From: G965197405 sp965197405
Lineage (GTDB): Bacteria; Chloroflexota; Dehalococcoidia; Lucifugimonadales; JAGWBF01
Assembly: GCA_965197405.1 (NCBI GenBank)
Contig: OZ240206.1
Coordinates: forward strand, 1,488,001 to 1,552,000
Direction of reading: 5' to 3'
DNA length: 64,000 nucleotides
Positions 44,013 to 53,309 of this stretch are shown here, piece after piece (position 1 is the stretch's first letter; each line of letters opens with the position of its first letter). The translations under genes were made by a program, and so were the position numbers. A model generated the notes under the pieces. The model made no database searches and was not told the DNA's origin. It saw only the letters and a list, made by a program, of their open reading frames with translations.

Positions 44013-45224
44013 TCAGCAGTACGGCAGGTCAACCTCTGCGAGGAGCGTGACTTCTCGCAAACTGCCTGGTATACACCCGGTCAGCGCATTCCCCTTGAGG
44101 TCCAGCGTCTCCAGGCTGGCGAGGTTGCCCAACTCCGGGGGTATCTCCCCACTCAACTCGTTATCATCGAGGAACAGGTTCACCAGGCTGGCGAGGTCGC
44201 CCAACTCCGGGGGTATCTCCCCGTTCAATTGGTTATCATTAAGCTGCAGCTTATTCAGGCTGGCGAGGTTGCCTAACTCCGGCGGTATCTCTCCGCTTAA
44301 CTCGTTGTCATTGAGGAGCAGAGCCTCCAGGCTGGCGAGGTTGCCCAACTCGGCGGGTATCTCCCCGCTCAGCTCGTTCCAGCCGAGGTGTAGGCTTTTC
44401 AGGTTGGCGAGATTGCCCAATTCGGCGGGCATCTCCCCGCTCAACCGGTTCACGCTGAGGTACAGGCCTCTCAGGTTGGCGAGATTGCCCAACTCGGGCG
44501 GCATCTCCCCCGTCAACCGGTTCCCCTCGAGGTGCAGGGCCCTCAGGCTGGCGAGGTTGCCCAACTCGGGCGGTATCTCTCCGCTTAACTCGTTGTCATT
44601 GAGGATCAGAACCTCCAGGTCTGCGAGGTTACCCAACTCGGGCGGTATCTCTCCGCTCAACTCGTTGTCATCGAGAAACAGGTCCACCAGGTCGGCGAGG
44701 CTGCCCAACTCTGAGGGTATTTCCCCACTCAGGTCGTTACCACCGAGGAACAGACTTACCAGGCTGGCGAGGTTGCCCAACTGGGAGGGTATCTCCCCGC
44801 TCAACTCATTGTAAACGAGGTACAGAGCTTCCAGGCTGGTGAGGTTGCCCAACTCCGACGGTATCTCCCCGCGCAACCGGTTCCAGCTGAGGCCCAGGAT
44901 TTCCAGGCTGGTGAGGTTGCCCAATTGGGAGGGCATCTCCCCGCGCAACCGGTTCTGATGGAGGTCCAGGGTAATGACTCTGCCGATGCCGTCAGTGGTG
45001 ACGCCGTGCCATTCGCCGATTGGAGCGTCGCTCAGCCAGCCTGTATTGCTCAGCCAATTTGGGCCGTCCGAGACATTGTAGAGGGCGACAAGGGCTTCCC
45101 TGTCCGTTTCGGGCGAGGTCTGCGAAGGGCCGGGACTACCGCAGGCCGCGAGAATTGCCAGGAGAATCGGCGCAAGTGCGAAGATTCGGGGCAAAAGTCG
45201 GAGGGGAGGTAGAGTTTTGCTCAT
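44013..45224 (-). CDS. Leucine-rich-repeat lipoprotein
   Basis: A 403-residue protein; ATG 45224 has GAGGGG upstream. The signal peptide ends with the lipobox LLAILAAC (Cys near residue 28). A short LRR N-cap follows (REALVALYNVSDGPNWLSNT, WLSDAPIGEWHGV). About eleven 24-residue repeats of the plant-type pattern L-x-x-L-x-L-x-x-N-x-L-SGEIPPELGNLA come next, and a final capping Cys pair (TGCIPGSL, DLPYC). The DNA shows the 72-bp repeat clearly. Such proteins are displayed at the cell surface and bind partners or polymers. Repeat number may vary between strains. Confidence 0.9.
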   Translation of the reverse strand: MSKTLPPLRLLPRIFALAPILLAILAACGSPGPSQTSPETDREALVALYNVSDGPNWLSNTGWLSDAPIGEWHGVTTDGIGRVITLDLHQNRLRGEMPSQLGNLTSLEILGLSWNRLRGEIPSELGNLTSLEALYLVYNELSGEIPSQLGNLASLVSLFLGGNDLSGEIPSELGSLADLVDLFLDDNELSGEIPPELGNLADLEVLILNDNELSGEIPPELGNLASLRALHLEGNRLTGEMPPELGNLANLRGLYLSVNRLSGEMPAELGNLANLKSLHLGWNELSGEIPAELGNLASLEALLLNDNELSGEIPPELGNLASLNKLQLNDNQLNGEIPPELGDLASLVNLFLDDNELSGEIPPELGNLASLETLDLKGNALTGCIPGSLREVTLLAEVDLPYC

Positions 45225-45328
45225 TTCCGCCACCCCTCAACTTTACTCCGGTCGGTCACGGCCCACGCGCCCAACGCTGTGGGTCCCGGCCACGGGTGAG
45301 CTTTTAGGCTAACACGAACACATATCAA

Positions 45329-45357
45329 GAGTACCCTGCCCAACGGGCAGGGTACTC
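45329..45357 (-). terminator. Hairpin terminator after the amidohydrolase gene
   Basis: Perfect 13-bp arms GAGTACCCTGCCC / GGGCAGGGTACTC around AAC. It lies 36 bases past the amidohydrolase stop on the - strand. The T run is poor, so it may be only partly efficient. Confidence 0.65.
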
Positions 45358-45392
45358 GGGGTCCCTGGTCTGTCTTATTTCCGGGTCGGTAG

Positions 45393-47216
45393 TTACCTTT
45401 TTACCATGTCGTAGCTGCGGAGCAGCTTGCCGGGGACGGCCCCGGTGGCTTCGCTCTCCTCGAAGGTCACCGTCCCGTTGACGATGGTGTAGCGTATGCC
45501 CTTGGCCTTCTGGATCAGGCGCCGCTCCCCGCCGGGGAAGTCGGTGTCATATACCGGCGCATCGTACCGGAAGCCAAGCTTCTCCTGGTTGTATACGATT
45601 ATGTCCGCAGCGTACCCTTCCCTCAGAACGCCCCGGTCGGTGAACCCGGCAATCCAGGCGGGCAGACCGCTAATCTTGTAGTGGCCTTTCTCCAGGCTCA
45701 TAATCTCGCGGTCCCTCACCCAGCTGGACAGGAAGTGGACGGGCCATGTGCCAACCGTCAGGTAACGGACGTGGGCGCCACCGTCTGACACGCAGGGATG
45801 GGTGTATGGATGATTCAGAATCTCCGCCACGGCCTCGGGGTCGGTGCCGTTGGTGGGGTCGGTGGAGAACTCGGTCCGCAGATCCTCGTCCAGGGCCAAG
45901 TCCAGCATGGCGTCCATCGGGTGCTTGCCCGTCATTTCCGCCAACTCTGCGACGGTAAGGCCCTCGTACTCGAAGTTCCTGTCGTTGCGGACCTCGACGA
46001 CCCTCATCTTGCTCCAGTCCGACGCGACGTCGGCTGTGCCACCCGCCCCGGTCCATGCCCCAACATCCTGCCTCATCCGGTCCCGCACGCCGGGCGTGTT
46101 CAGCTTGGCGATCCGCTCTTCGGGAGTGCCGACGAAGGGGTCAATCCAGTTCGGCATGGCGTCGAAACCGTTGTATTCGGCAAGCTCGAATACCGGCGAG
46201 ACAGCTACCGAGCTGGTCTGGGCGTACATCATCGCCCCCTCGGAGCGGGCCCGCTCGAGGAAGGCTAGCTGCTCTCTGTAGCGCTCCGGCGCTGCCTCGC
46301 TCTGGGCGACTGCTCCCCACTGGAGGGGTCGTCCGCTTGCCAGGCACATCTGTATCAGGAAGTCCTCTCGACCTCGACCGGGGGCGTCACCCTCCACCGG
46401 GTCCATCTGTATCCCGCTGCCACCGACTATCCCGGCGCCTCCCAGGAGGTCAACCTCACCTGGGGGAAGAGGTCGCTCGGCAGCTCCCCTTGTCCAGCCG
46501 ATGCTGCCAACCCCGAACTCGGCCATGACCTCTGCCAGGGCAAGATACTCTTCGTTGGAGGCCACCTGGCTGGGTATGAACCGGCCGTCATCGGGACGGT
46601 TGAGCAGGGTCTTCATCGAAGACCAGCCGAAGGCCCCGGCTTTCATCGCCTCGTGTACTATGGCCTTCATCTGGTTTATTTCCTTCTCCGTCGCATTGAC
46701 CCTTTCCCGCGACTCCTCGATGCCCACTGCGTACAGACGCAGGGGATTGAAGGGAACCAGTGCGCCCACGTTGACGCCCAGGGGGTTTCTCTCCAGGCTG
46801 TCCATCCACTGCGGGAAGGTCTCCCAGTCCCAGCGCAGTCCCAGTTCCATGGTCCTGAGGGGGATGGCCTCAATCCGGGTCAGGAGGCGCATGGCGGCCT
46901 CTCTGTCCTCGGGCTTGCAGGGCGCGAACCCGAAGCCGCACTGACCTATTGCAACGGAGGTCACCCCGTGCCAGCCGGACATCGTGGCGTAGGGTTCCCA
47001 GTTAAGCTGGAGGTCGTAGTGGTTATGCAGGTCCACCGCTCCGGGGGCTACGATACATCCTGTGGCGTCCAATTCCTGTTTGGCCGAGGCCTTGATACGG
47101 CCACTCATCATCGCGATCTTGCCATCTTTGATGGCTATGTCGCCTCTATAGGCGGGCAACCCGCCGGACCCGTCCACAATGGTGCCATTGCGGATAATCA
47201 TATCGTACTCGGACAT
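45393..47216 (-). CDS. D-aminoacylase-type amidohydrolase, paralogue 1
   Basis: A 607-residue amidohydrolase. It opens YDMIIRNGTIVDGSGGLPAY, has the metal motif VDLHNHYDLQLNWEP, GVTSVAIGQCGFGFAPC (the Cys ligand), and a long barrel with NWIDPFVGTPEERIAKLNTP. It ends LPAWIAGFTDRGVLREGYAA and DIIVYNQEKLGF. This is the N-acyl-D-amino-acid deacylase/D-aminoacylase group. It is very similar to the gene at 48560 and differs mainly in the segment after EVDLLGG, where it is shorter. A cupin gene lies upstream on the same strand. The pair most likely arose by local duplication. Confidence 0.87.
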   Translation of the reverse strand: MSEYDMIIRNGTIVDGSGGLPAYRGDIAIKDGKIAMMSGRIKASAKQELDATGCIVAPGAVDLHNHYDLQLNWEPYATMSGWHGVTSVAIGQCGFGFAPCKPEDREAAMRLLTRIEAIPLRTMELGLRWDWETFPQWMDSLERNPLGVNVGALVPFNPLRLYAVGIEESRERVNATEKEINQMKAIVHEAMKAGAFGWSSMKTLLNRPDDGRFIPSQVASNEEYLALAEVMAEFGVGSIGWTRGAAERPLPPGEVDLLGGAGIVGGSGIQMDPVEGDAPGRGREDFLIQMCLASGRPLQWGAVAQSEAAPERYREQLAFLERARSEGAMMYAQTSSVAVSPVFELAEYNGFDAMPNWIDPFVGTPEERIAKLNTPGVRDRMRQDVGAWTGAGGTADVASDWSKMRVVEVRNDRNFEYEGLTVAELAEMTGKHPMDAMLDLALDEDLRTEFSTDPTNGTDPEAVAEILNHPYTHPCVSDGGAHVRYLTVGTWPVHFLSSWVRDREIMSLEKGHYKISGLPAWIAGFTDRGVLREGYAADIIVYNQEKLGFRYDAPVYDTDFPGGERRLIQKAKGIRYTIVNGTVTFEESEATGAVPGKLLRSYDMVKR

Positions 47217-47305
47217 GGGTCTCCCTTCTCAAATTGGATTCGTCCCTGTGACCACTATAGCAGCCTCATTCCCTTTGTCAAGGTCTTGAAACCAGTCCTT
47301 TCGCG

Positions 47306-47746
47306 CTACCTATCATCCAGAGGCCGTTCGTGTGCCGACCTGTAGCCGGCCAAGCCCGTCTCCGAGGCGAAGCCCACGGTATCGCGGTGCCCGCTTGCCT
47401 GCACACGGTCTACCTCGTGAGTGGGGAAGACGAACAGCAGCCGCGCCGCTTCCCCCGAACGGTTCAGGAAGCCGTGCACAGTGCCTGCCGGGGCGACGAC
47501 CGTGTGGCCCGGGCCAATGGTCTTCCTCTCCCTGCCAAGGAGCACTTCTAAAGTCCCCTCCAGCATTATCATCGCCTCTTCCGTGTTGGCATGAATGTGC
47601 CTGGAGACCCGGGAGTTGGGCGGGATAGTCAACTCTCCGATTCTGAGGGAATGGCTCCCCTTCTCTTTGTCTACAATCATGGAAACTTCCAGCCCGGGGT
47701 CTTCCCCATCCCTCTTCGTCAGGTCCTGCTTTCTGATGATTGGCAT
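47306..47746 (-). CDS. Cupin-domain protein
   Basis: A 146-residue protein; ATG 47746 has AAGGAGGAGAG upstream, and the longer frame starts in non-coding sequence. The cupin motif is visible: RHIHANTEEAMIMLEGTLEV (His-x-His, Glu) and VVAPAGTVHGFLNRSG (second His), with a metal site of three His and one Glu. Small cupins of this form are sensors, isomerases or dioxygenases; the substrate is unknown. It lies 89 bases upstream of amidohydrolase 1 and could be its partner. Confidence 0.8.
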   Translation of the reverse strand: MPIIRKQDLTKRDGEDPGLEVSMIVDKEKGSHSLRIGELTIPPNSRVSRHIHANTEEAMIMLEGTLEVLLGRERKTIGPGHTVVAPAGTVHGFLNRSGEAARLLFVFPTHEVDRVQASGHRDTVGFASETGLAGYRSAHERPLDDR

Positions 47747-47865
47747 CTCTCCTCCTTTCACGACTTCATGATTGGCCAGGGCGACGGCCCGGTGTACCTG
47801 CACTTGATTTAGTAGATTATAGAACGTGGGAGTCCGCTGAGCAAGGAGCCAGGACTCGCAATCAG

Positions 47866-48017
47866 GGCCTTTCAATTGTCACCCCGAGCGGAGCGAGGGG
47901 TCTAATGTCCTTGCCTTCTTAGGCGTGCTGCTATCCAAGCATTTCAGATTCCTCGCTGCGCCCGGAATTACACGCGGCGGGGGCCTGTATTTACCTGGCG
48001 TGAGAATTGAAAGAGCC
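47866..48017 (-). repeat. MITE-like dispersed repeat, copy C
   Basis: The reverse complement of copy A (20469-20618), nearly identical throughout, including the GCTTGGATAGCAGCACGCC segment. Terminal repeats are GGCCTTTCAATTGTCAC and (reverse) GGCTCTTTCAATTCTCAC. Confidence 0.85.
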
Positions 48018-48040
48018 GGGACTCGCAATAGATAGACGCG

Positions 48041-48049
48041 TGCTATAAT
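48041..48049 (+). promoter_or_regulatory. Extended -10 promoter of the PaREP1-like gene
   Basis: TGCTATAAT at 48041-48049 (TATAAT with TGC), 28 bases before the start codon. It lies 24 bases past copy C. Confidence 0.6.
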
Positions 48050-48076
48050 AGGGACACACACATCAGAGGCTCGCTT

Positions 48077-48463
48077 ATGGTATTGACAGACCGGGTAGCG
48101 GAACTTTTTGTAGATGCCCACCAGCTATACGGTTCCGCGGTAGAGCGGTTGAGGATGGGCGATATTCGGGACGCCGCGGAGAAGGCTTGGTGCGCCACAA
48201 AGCGGGCCACCGATGCTTTAGTCCTGGCGAAGACGGGCCATGAGCCTCAGCGGACCAGTCAAACTTCCCGAGGAGTGCGAATTCTAAGCCAGGAGAGTGA
48301 TGCGTTTGAATCGCTCCGGTCTCGTTATGTTTCCCGAATCGCTCAATTGCATGGGGACTGTTTCTACGAAGGCAACTGTGGACCGGAAGAGGTTATAGCT
48401 AGAGAGATAGAATACACGGATGCGTACATTCGGGATGCCGAAGACCTTGCTGCTAGGGTCTGA
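48077..48463 (+). CDS. PaREP1/HEPN-like protein, divergent member
   Basis: A 128-residue helical protein with the family marks AHQLYGSAVERLRMGDIRDA, AEKAWCATKRATDALVLAKT and RIAQLHGDCFYEGNC (LH-x-x-x-FYE). It is more distant from the tandem pair than they are from each other. It ends convergently with the amidohydrolase at 48560, separated by a bidirectional terminator. Function unknown. Confidence 0.65.
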   Translation: MVLTDRVAELFVDAHQLYGSAVERLRMGDIRDAAEKAWCATKRATDALVLAKTGHEPQRTSQTSRGVRILSQESDAFESLRSRYVSRIAQLHGDCFYEGNCGPEEVIAREIEYTDAYIRDAEDLAARV

Positions 48464-48496
48464 GGGTCCCGAGATTGCATATAATTGCCAAAACGA

Positions 48497-48526
48497 AGAA
48501 AGGCCCCCAACGTTGGGGGCCTTTCT
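48497..48526. terminator. Bidirectional terminator
   Basis: A perfect palindrome AGAAAGGCCCCCAAC / GTTGGGGGCCTTTCT with 15-bp arms, flanked by A and T runs. It sits between convergent genes ending at 48463 and 48560. Confidence 0.9.
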
Positions 48527-48559
48527 CTGCCTTATGCTTCTTATTCCCTATACCGGGGG

Positions 48560-50407
48560 CTATCTGCTCACCATGTCGTAGCTGCGGAGCAGCTTGCCGC
48601 TCAGGGCGCCTGTGGCCTCGCTCTCCTCAAAGGTCACTTGGCCGTTGACCATGGTGTAGCGGATTCCCTTGGCCTTCTGAATCAGGCGACGCTCGTCTCC
48701 GGGAAAATCGGTGTCATACACCGGGGCGTCATAGCGGAACCCGAGCTTGTCCATGTCGTACACGATTATGTCCGCCGCGTAGCCTTCCCTCAGAATGCCC
48801 CTGTCTGTGAATCCGGCGATCCAGGCGGGCAGACCGCTCATCTTGTAGTGGGCCTTCTCCAGGCTCATGACCTGGCGGTCCCTGACCCACGCAGCCAGGA
48901 AGTGGACGGGCCAGGTGCCAAGGGTCAGGTAGCGGACGTGCGCGCCACCGTCGGAGACGCAGGGGTGGATGTAGGGATGGTTGAGTATCTCTGCCACGGC
49001 TTCCTCGTCCGTGCCCGACGTGGGCTCGAAGGAGAACTCCGTCCGCAGGTCCTCGTCAATAGCCAGGTCCAGCATGGCGTCCATCGGGTGCTTGCCCGTC
49101 ATTTCCGCCAAATCTGCGATGGTGAGGCCCTCGTACTGGAAGTTCCTCTCGTTGCGAACCTCGACGACCCGCATCTTGCTCCAGTCCGCCGCAACGTCGG
49201 CTGCGCCGCCCTGACCGCTGTACGCGCCAACGTCCTGCCTCATGCGGTCTCGCACGCCCGGCGTGTTCAGCTTGGCGATACGCTCTTCGGGGGTGCCGAC
49301 GAAGGGGTCAATCCAGTTGGGCATCACGTCAAACCCGTTATACTCGGCCAGCTCGAATACCGGCGTGGGGAAGTTGGAGACGGTCTGGGCGTACATTGGG
49401 GCCCCTTCGGACCTGGCACGTTCCAGGAAGGCCAGCTGTTCCTTGTGGGCGGTTGGAATCTGCTCCATGTGGATGACCGCTCCGAACTGGAGGGGACGCC
49501 CGGCTGTCTTGCACATCTCGATAAGGAAGTCCTCCCGGCCTACGCCGCGAGCGTAACCCTCGACCGGCTCCATGTTCATCCCGTATTGGGTGGAATCTGC
49601 CGCCGTGGGAGCGGGCGCGTTGGGGTCTCCTCCCAGCAGGTCTATCTCACCGGGGGGAAGGGGCCGCTCTGCGGGGCCTCTTGTCCAACCGATGTGTCCC
49701 ACTCCGAACTCGGCCATGACTTCCGATAGGGCCAAGAACTCCTCGTTGGAGGCCACCTGGCTGGGTATGAAGCGACCGTCATCAGGGCGGTTGGCCAGGG
49801 TCTTCATCGCAGACCAGCCGAAGGCTCCGGCCGCCATTGCCTCACGGAAGATGGCCTTCATCTGGTCTGTTTCCTTCTCGTTGGCACGCACCCTTGTCCG
49901 GGACTCCTCCATTCCCATCACGTATAGACGCAGAGGATTGAAGGGCACCAACGCGCCCACGTTGATACCCAGGGGGTGGCTGTCTATGCTGTCCAACCAC
50001 TGTGGGAAGGTCTCCCAGTCCCAGCGCAGGCCCAACTCCATGGTCCTGAGGGGGATGGCCTCAATTCTGGTCATCAGGCGCATCGCGGCCTCTCTGTCCT
50101 CGGGTCTGCAGGGTGCGAATCCGAAGCCGCACTGGCCTATGGCAATGGAGGTTACTCCGTGCCAGCCGGACATCGTCGCGTAGGGGTCCCACTGGAGCTG
50201 GAGGTCGTAGTGGTTGTGCAGGTCCACCGCCCCGGGAGCTACGACACATCCCGAAGCGTCCAACTCTTTCTTGGCCGACGCCTTGATGTAGCCGCTCATC
50301 ATCGCAATCTTGCCGTCCTTGATGGCCACATCGCCTTTGTAAGCGGGTAGCCCGCCGGTCCCGTCAACGATGGTGCCATTGCGGATAATCATATCGTACT
50401 CAGGCAT
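48560..50407 (-). CDS. D-aminoacylase-type amidohydrolase, paralogue 2
   Basis: A 615-residue protein; ATG 50407 has GAGGAAGGTGAC upstream. It is nearly the same as the gene at 45393 over its length: DLHNHYDLQLQWDPYATMSG, GQCGFGFAPC, NWIDPFVGTPEERIAKL, LPAWIAGFTDRGILREGYAA. It differs after EIDLLGG, where it has an extra Ala/Pro stretch (DPNAPAPTAADSTQYG). All metal ligands seen in the first copy are present. The two may have split substrate ranges. It is followed by the strong bidirectional terminator. Confidence 0.87.
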   Translation of the reverse strand: MPEYDMIIRNGTIVDGTGGLPAYKGDVAIKDGKIAMMSGYIKASAKKELDASGCVVAPGAVDLHNHYDLQLQWDPYATMSGWHGVTSIAIGQCGFGFAPCRPEDREAAMRLMTRIEAIPLRTMELGLRWDWETFPQWLDSIDSHPLGINVGALVPFNPLRLYVMGMEESRTRVRANEKETDQMKAIFREAMAAGAFGWSAMKTLANRPDDGRFIPSQVASNEEFLALSEVMAEFGVGHIGWTRGPAERPLPPGEIDLLGGDPNAPAPTAADSTQYGMNMEPVEGYARGVGREDFLIEMCKTAGRPLQFGAVIHMEQIPTAHKEQLAFLERARSEGAPMYAQTVSNFPTPVFELAEYNGFDVMPNWIDPFVGTPEERIAKLNTPGVRDRMRQDVGAYSGQGGAADVAADWSKMRVVEVRNERNFQYEGLTIADLAEMTGKHPMDAMLDLAIDEDLRTEFSFEPTSGTDEEAVAEILNHPYIHPCVSDGGAHVRYLTLGTWPVHFLAAWVRDRQVMSLEKAHYKMSGLPAWIAGFTDRGILREGYAADIIVYDMDKLGFRYDAPVYDTDFPGDERRLIQKAKGIRYTMVNGQVTFEESEATGALSGKLLRSYDMVSR

Positions 50408-50527
50408 GTCACCTTCCTCCTCTGGATTCCTTCTAATTTGGTCATGCCCCATTATAGCAGTGCCAGTTATGTTGTCAAGCCTATGAATTGGGAAATAAAG
50501 CCGGTAGCAAGGCCCCGGGCATGGGGC

Positions 50528-51112
50528 TTAGCGGGGGCGCACCCATGTTTCCGACCAAGCGAGAGAGCAGGTCGTACCCATATGACCGCCAATTTCCGCC
50601 GGGAAGGGTCGCCCCGAGGCTGCCCGTCCGTTCACAACCAGCTGCGCCTTGCTGGCGGGGGTCAGCACGCTGTAGACGCCATGAGGGCGTCCCTCGATGA
50701 CGCCGCCCGGCTCGAAGCGGATCAGGAACGGTTCGCCCAGGTCGTACCACGTCAGGGAAATCTCCGCGTCTTTGGAGATGACCTTCTCCGTGGAGAAGGA
50801 GCGGGAGTCGCCGTGGCGCGAGAAAGTCGCCTCCACTACCGGGACGCTCTGGTCAGCGAAACCGGGGTAGAGGCCCGTCTCTATCTCTTCCTGTAGCCAG
50901 CGGGCCAGCGCGATGTTGTCAGTGTATATCCGGACCTGGTCGTCCGTCAGCTCGCTTTGAAGGAAAAGGACGTGGCCCGGGCCGCCCGGCGAAAGCAGGA
51001 TGCGCCAATGGCTGGCGCGGGCCGTCAGCGGTCCATCCTCCTCGTGCTTGAGCTGGATAAAGGAGTTCTCTCCTGTGAGGCGTATCTCATTGGGGTCTAC
51101 TGGGCTTACCAT
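50528..51112 (-). CDS. Hypothetical protein
   Basis: A 194-residue protein with no family I recognise. It reads as a beta-rich, soluble domain (FIQLKHEEDGPLTARASHWR, LLSPGGPGHVLFLQSELTDD, EVSFSRH-like and LTWYDLGEPFLIRFEPG segments), ending LAWSETWVRPR. It has no signal peptide. An unrelated + strand frame over the same DNA lacks any domain. It is separated from the amidohydrolase by 120 bases, so it need not share a transcript. Confidence 0.6.
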   Translation of the reverse strand: MVSPVDPNEIRLTGENSFIQLKHEEDGPLTARASHWRILLSPGGPGHVLFLQSELTDDQVRIYTDNIALARWLQEEIETGLYPGFADQSVPVVEATFSRHGDSRSFSTEKVISKDAEISLTWYDLGEPFLIRFEPGGVIEGRPHGVYSVLTPASKAQLVVNGRAASGRPFPAEIGGHMGTTCSLAWSETWVRPR

Positions 51113-51479
51113 AGCATGACCTCCTTAGAGTAAAATAGACGGACGCAAACGCGCGATGGCTTGCACATCGGACGGGCTGGGCTGCTTCTGAAATAAGGTA
51201 TACGCCCCTCCCGATGGGAATGCCGATGAGAATGATTGTATGGGCGCTCTGAAATGCTGTCAAGCGATTGCTGCCTGGAGAGCCCAGTCCAATCCAGTAG
51301 GAATCACCTGTGAAGGCGTGGGCGGCTGCTGTAGGGACAACTCTCGTGACCGCCTTGGTCTGCCATGCCAGGGCTTGGGCACCCACAGGGGACGCCCCTA
51401 CGTATTGGGCTATGTGCTGTAAGGGCAGCCTTTGGAGCCTGTCCTCAAAAGCCCTCTCCCCCGCGGGAGAGGGTCAGGG
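51113..51479. other. 367-bp intergenic region
   Basis: No gene is seen. It includes a perfect CCCTCTCCC-CCGC-GGGAGAGGG hairpin at 51452-51473, just past the vWA stop on the - strand; it could act as a terminator or belong to the dispersed hairpin repeats. Confidence 0.55.
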
Positions 51480-53309
51480 CTACGGGCTATAGCCTGAAGG
51501 TTGCACCGCCTCCCGTGAGTTCCGTGTGATATGCTCCAGTAGGAAGGCCAAGTCCTGATATGCTCCCAAGTTCCCCAGCCTGCCGTCCAGCGCCCGCAAC
51601 TCGTCCACCAAATAGAGGAGGTCTTGGTGCACCGACGGGCTGGAGGAGTCTGCGAAAGGGAGGCTGCTATACCGGTCTGACGACAGGGCAACCACTGCCC
51701 CGAGTCGCAGCAGTGGGTCGTTCACCGCGTCGAACTGGATGTTGTCCTGACCGGTGATGCTGGCGTGCTGGCGATTGGACTCCCCGGTGGAAGGCGTCAC
51801 CCATCGCAACTCCACCTCCCCCAGCGTGAGTGATCCGACAAACCTCGGACTCTTCAGCTCCAACTCGTAAAAGACGGTAGTGGCCGCGCCCACAGGTATC
51901 TCTGCGAATTCCCGCCGGGCCTGAGTGAAGGACTGGTCCGAGGTGATGCGGTTCTCGTACCCCACAATGCGCCACGTATCCACCACGTCGGGGTCCCAGG
52001 TTACCTGGGCACGGGTCTGGTCGGCGAAGGGTATGGACAGGGCCAGCCAGTTCTCGCGGCTGAAGGTAGCCCTCGCCTGCCCGATATCCGATAGGTAGCG
52101 GTACCAACCATTGCCATGCTGAGCTAACTGCTCCAGAAGGTAGTCGTTGTAGTTCTCGATGCCCACGCCGATGGTGATAAGGCGGAGGGGATTGCTACGG
52201 GCATGGTCGCCGGCGGCCTCCAGTATGGCGAAGGGGTCGGTGGCATCCACGTTGGCAACGCCGTCGGACATTAGGATGATGTAGTTGTAGGCGTCCGGGT
52301 TCTCACGACGTGCCCTGTCGGCAAGCTGCACACCCCGGTCTAGTCCCGCCTGGACGTTGGTGGAGGCGCTGGGCGTGAGACGGCTGATGGAGCGTGCCAC
52401 AGCCGGGTCGTTGGGGTGTCTATGGTCTACGGTGTACTCGCTGAGAACGTTGGAACTGAAGTGGACTACGGCGATGCGATCTCGGCCTCGCAGGCTGCGC
52501 CTGATGCTCTCCGCCGCCTCACGAGCGATGTCGACGCGATTTTCATTGGACATGGAGCCCGAGGCATCCAGGACCAGGGTGACATTGACCGGCGTGGCGT
52601 CAAAGTCCACCTCCGGGGCTTGAAATGAGATACGGGCCAGGTGCATTCGACCGTCCAGGGGATGCCGGAAGACATCGGAGGAAATGGCGAAGCTGTCGTT
52701 GCGCAGAGGGGGTTTGTAGTTGTAATCAAAGGCGTTGACCCACTCCTCAGCCCTGACTAAGTCGGGGTCTACCTCGTACCCTGACCGAGCGGAGTTCAGG
52801 GCCAGGTAGTAGGAAGTGCGGTCAGTATCCAGGCTGAAGGTGGAGACGTTGTCTACAGCTGCGGACGTGAACCGTTCCCGCATATAGTCCTGGAACCTGG
52901 TGCCGGAAGGCGTAGCACCTCGTTGCGGTCTCGCAGTGGGGTAAGGTTCTGCTGCTGCCCATGTGGGCGTTGCAGCAGCAGCCATCGAGGCCGTAGTAGG
53001 GTAAGGCGCTGCCCGTGTGGCTTCTGGAGCAGCAGCCATTGAGGTCGTAGTAGGGTAAGGCGCTGCCGATGTGGGTTCAGCCATTGAGGTCGGAGTAGGG
53101 TAACGTGCTGCCCGTGTGGGTTCTGGAGCGGGAGCCCTTGAGGTCGAGGTGGCCCTTGGAGCAGTAGTTGGCACCGCTCGCCGGACGCCCTCGGCGATAG
53201 TCCCCTCCGACTCAGCAGCCGGTGTAGGCGTATCGCGATCCTCACCTCATGCGGCGAATGTGAGCAAAACGATGATTGCCAACAACGTCATTGCCAGGAA
53301 CTTAGCCAT
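51480..53309 (-). pseudogene. vWA-domain lipoprotein with in-frame UGA at the lipobox Cys
   Basis: The main domain (from ~52870 down) is a von Willebrand type A protein of the YfbK kind: VNVTLVLDASGSMSNENRV (metal site D-x-S-x-S), ASTNVQAGLDRGVQLADRA and YIILMSDGVANVDATD, followed by a DUF3520-like C-terminus. A GTG at 53174 could start a 564-residue version without a signal peptide. However, ATG 53309, behind GGAGGGATTGCA, opens a perfect signal peptide in the same frame (MAKFLAMTLLAIIVLLTFAA). The next codon is TGA (53247-53249), followed by GEDRDTPTP. Other lipoproteins here read AACGD or AACGS at this point, so the TGA replaces the lipidation Cys codon. An Ala/Pro/Thr repeat linker follows. 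Confidence 0.75.
52914..53160 (-). repeat. Tandem repeats encoding the vWA protein linker
   Basis: Units built on GGTCGTAGTAGGGTAAGGCGC (+ strand) repeat about four to five times at 45-60 bp spacing. They encode variants of PYPTTTSMAAAPEATRAA. Confidence 0.8.

Noticed and set aside
44013..45224. Possible CRISPR array from the 72-bp periodicity
   Set aside because: The period is coding (24-residue LRR units) with continuous frame and no spacer-like variable segments.
50438..50896. 152-codon + strand frame
   Set aside because: It is antisense to the better supported 194-residue gene and has no recognisable pattern.
53247..53249. Selenocysteine at the lipobox UGA
   Set aside because: No SECIS-like hairpin is evident after it, no selenoprotein machinery is seen, and selenocysteine is not known as a lipidation residue; nonsense mutation or error is simpler.
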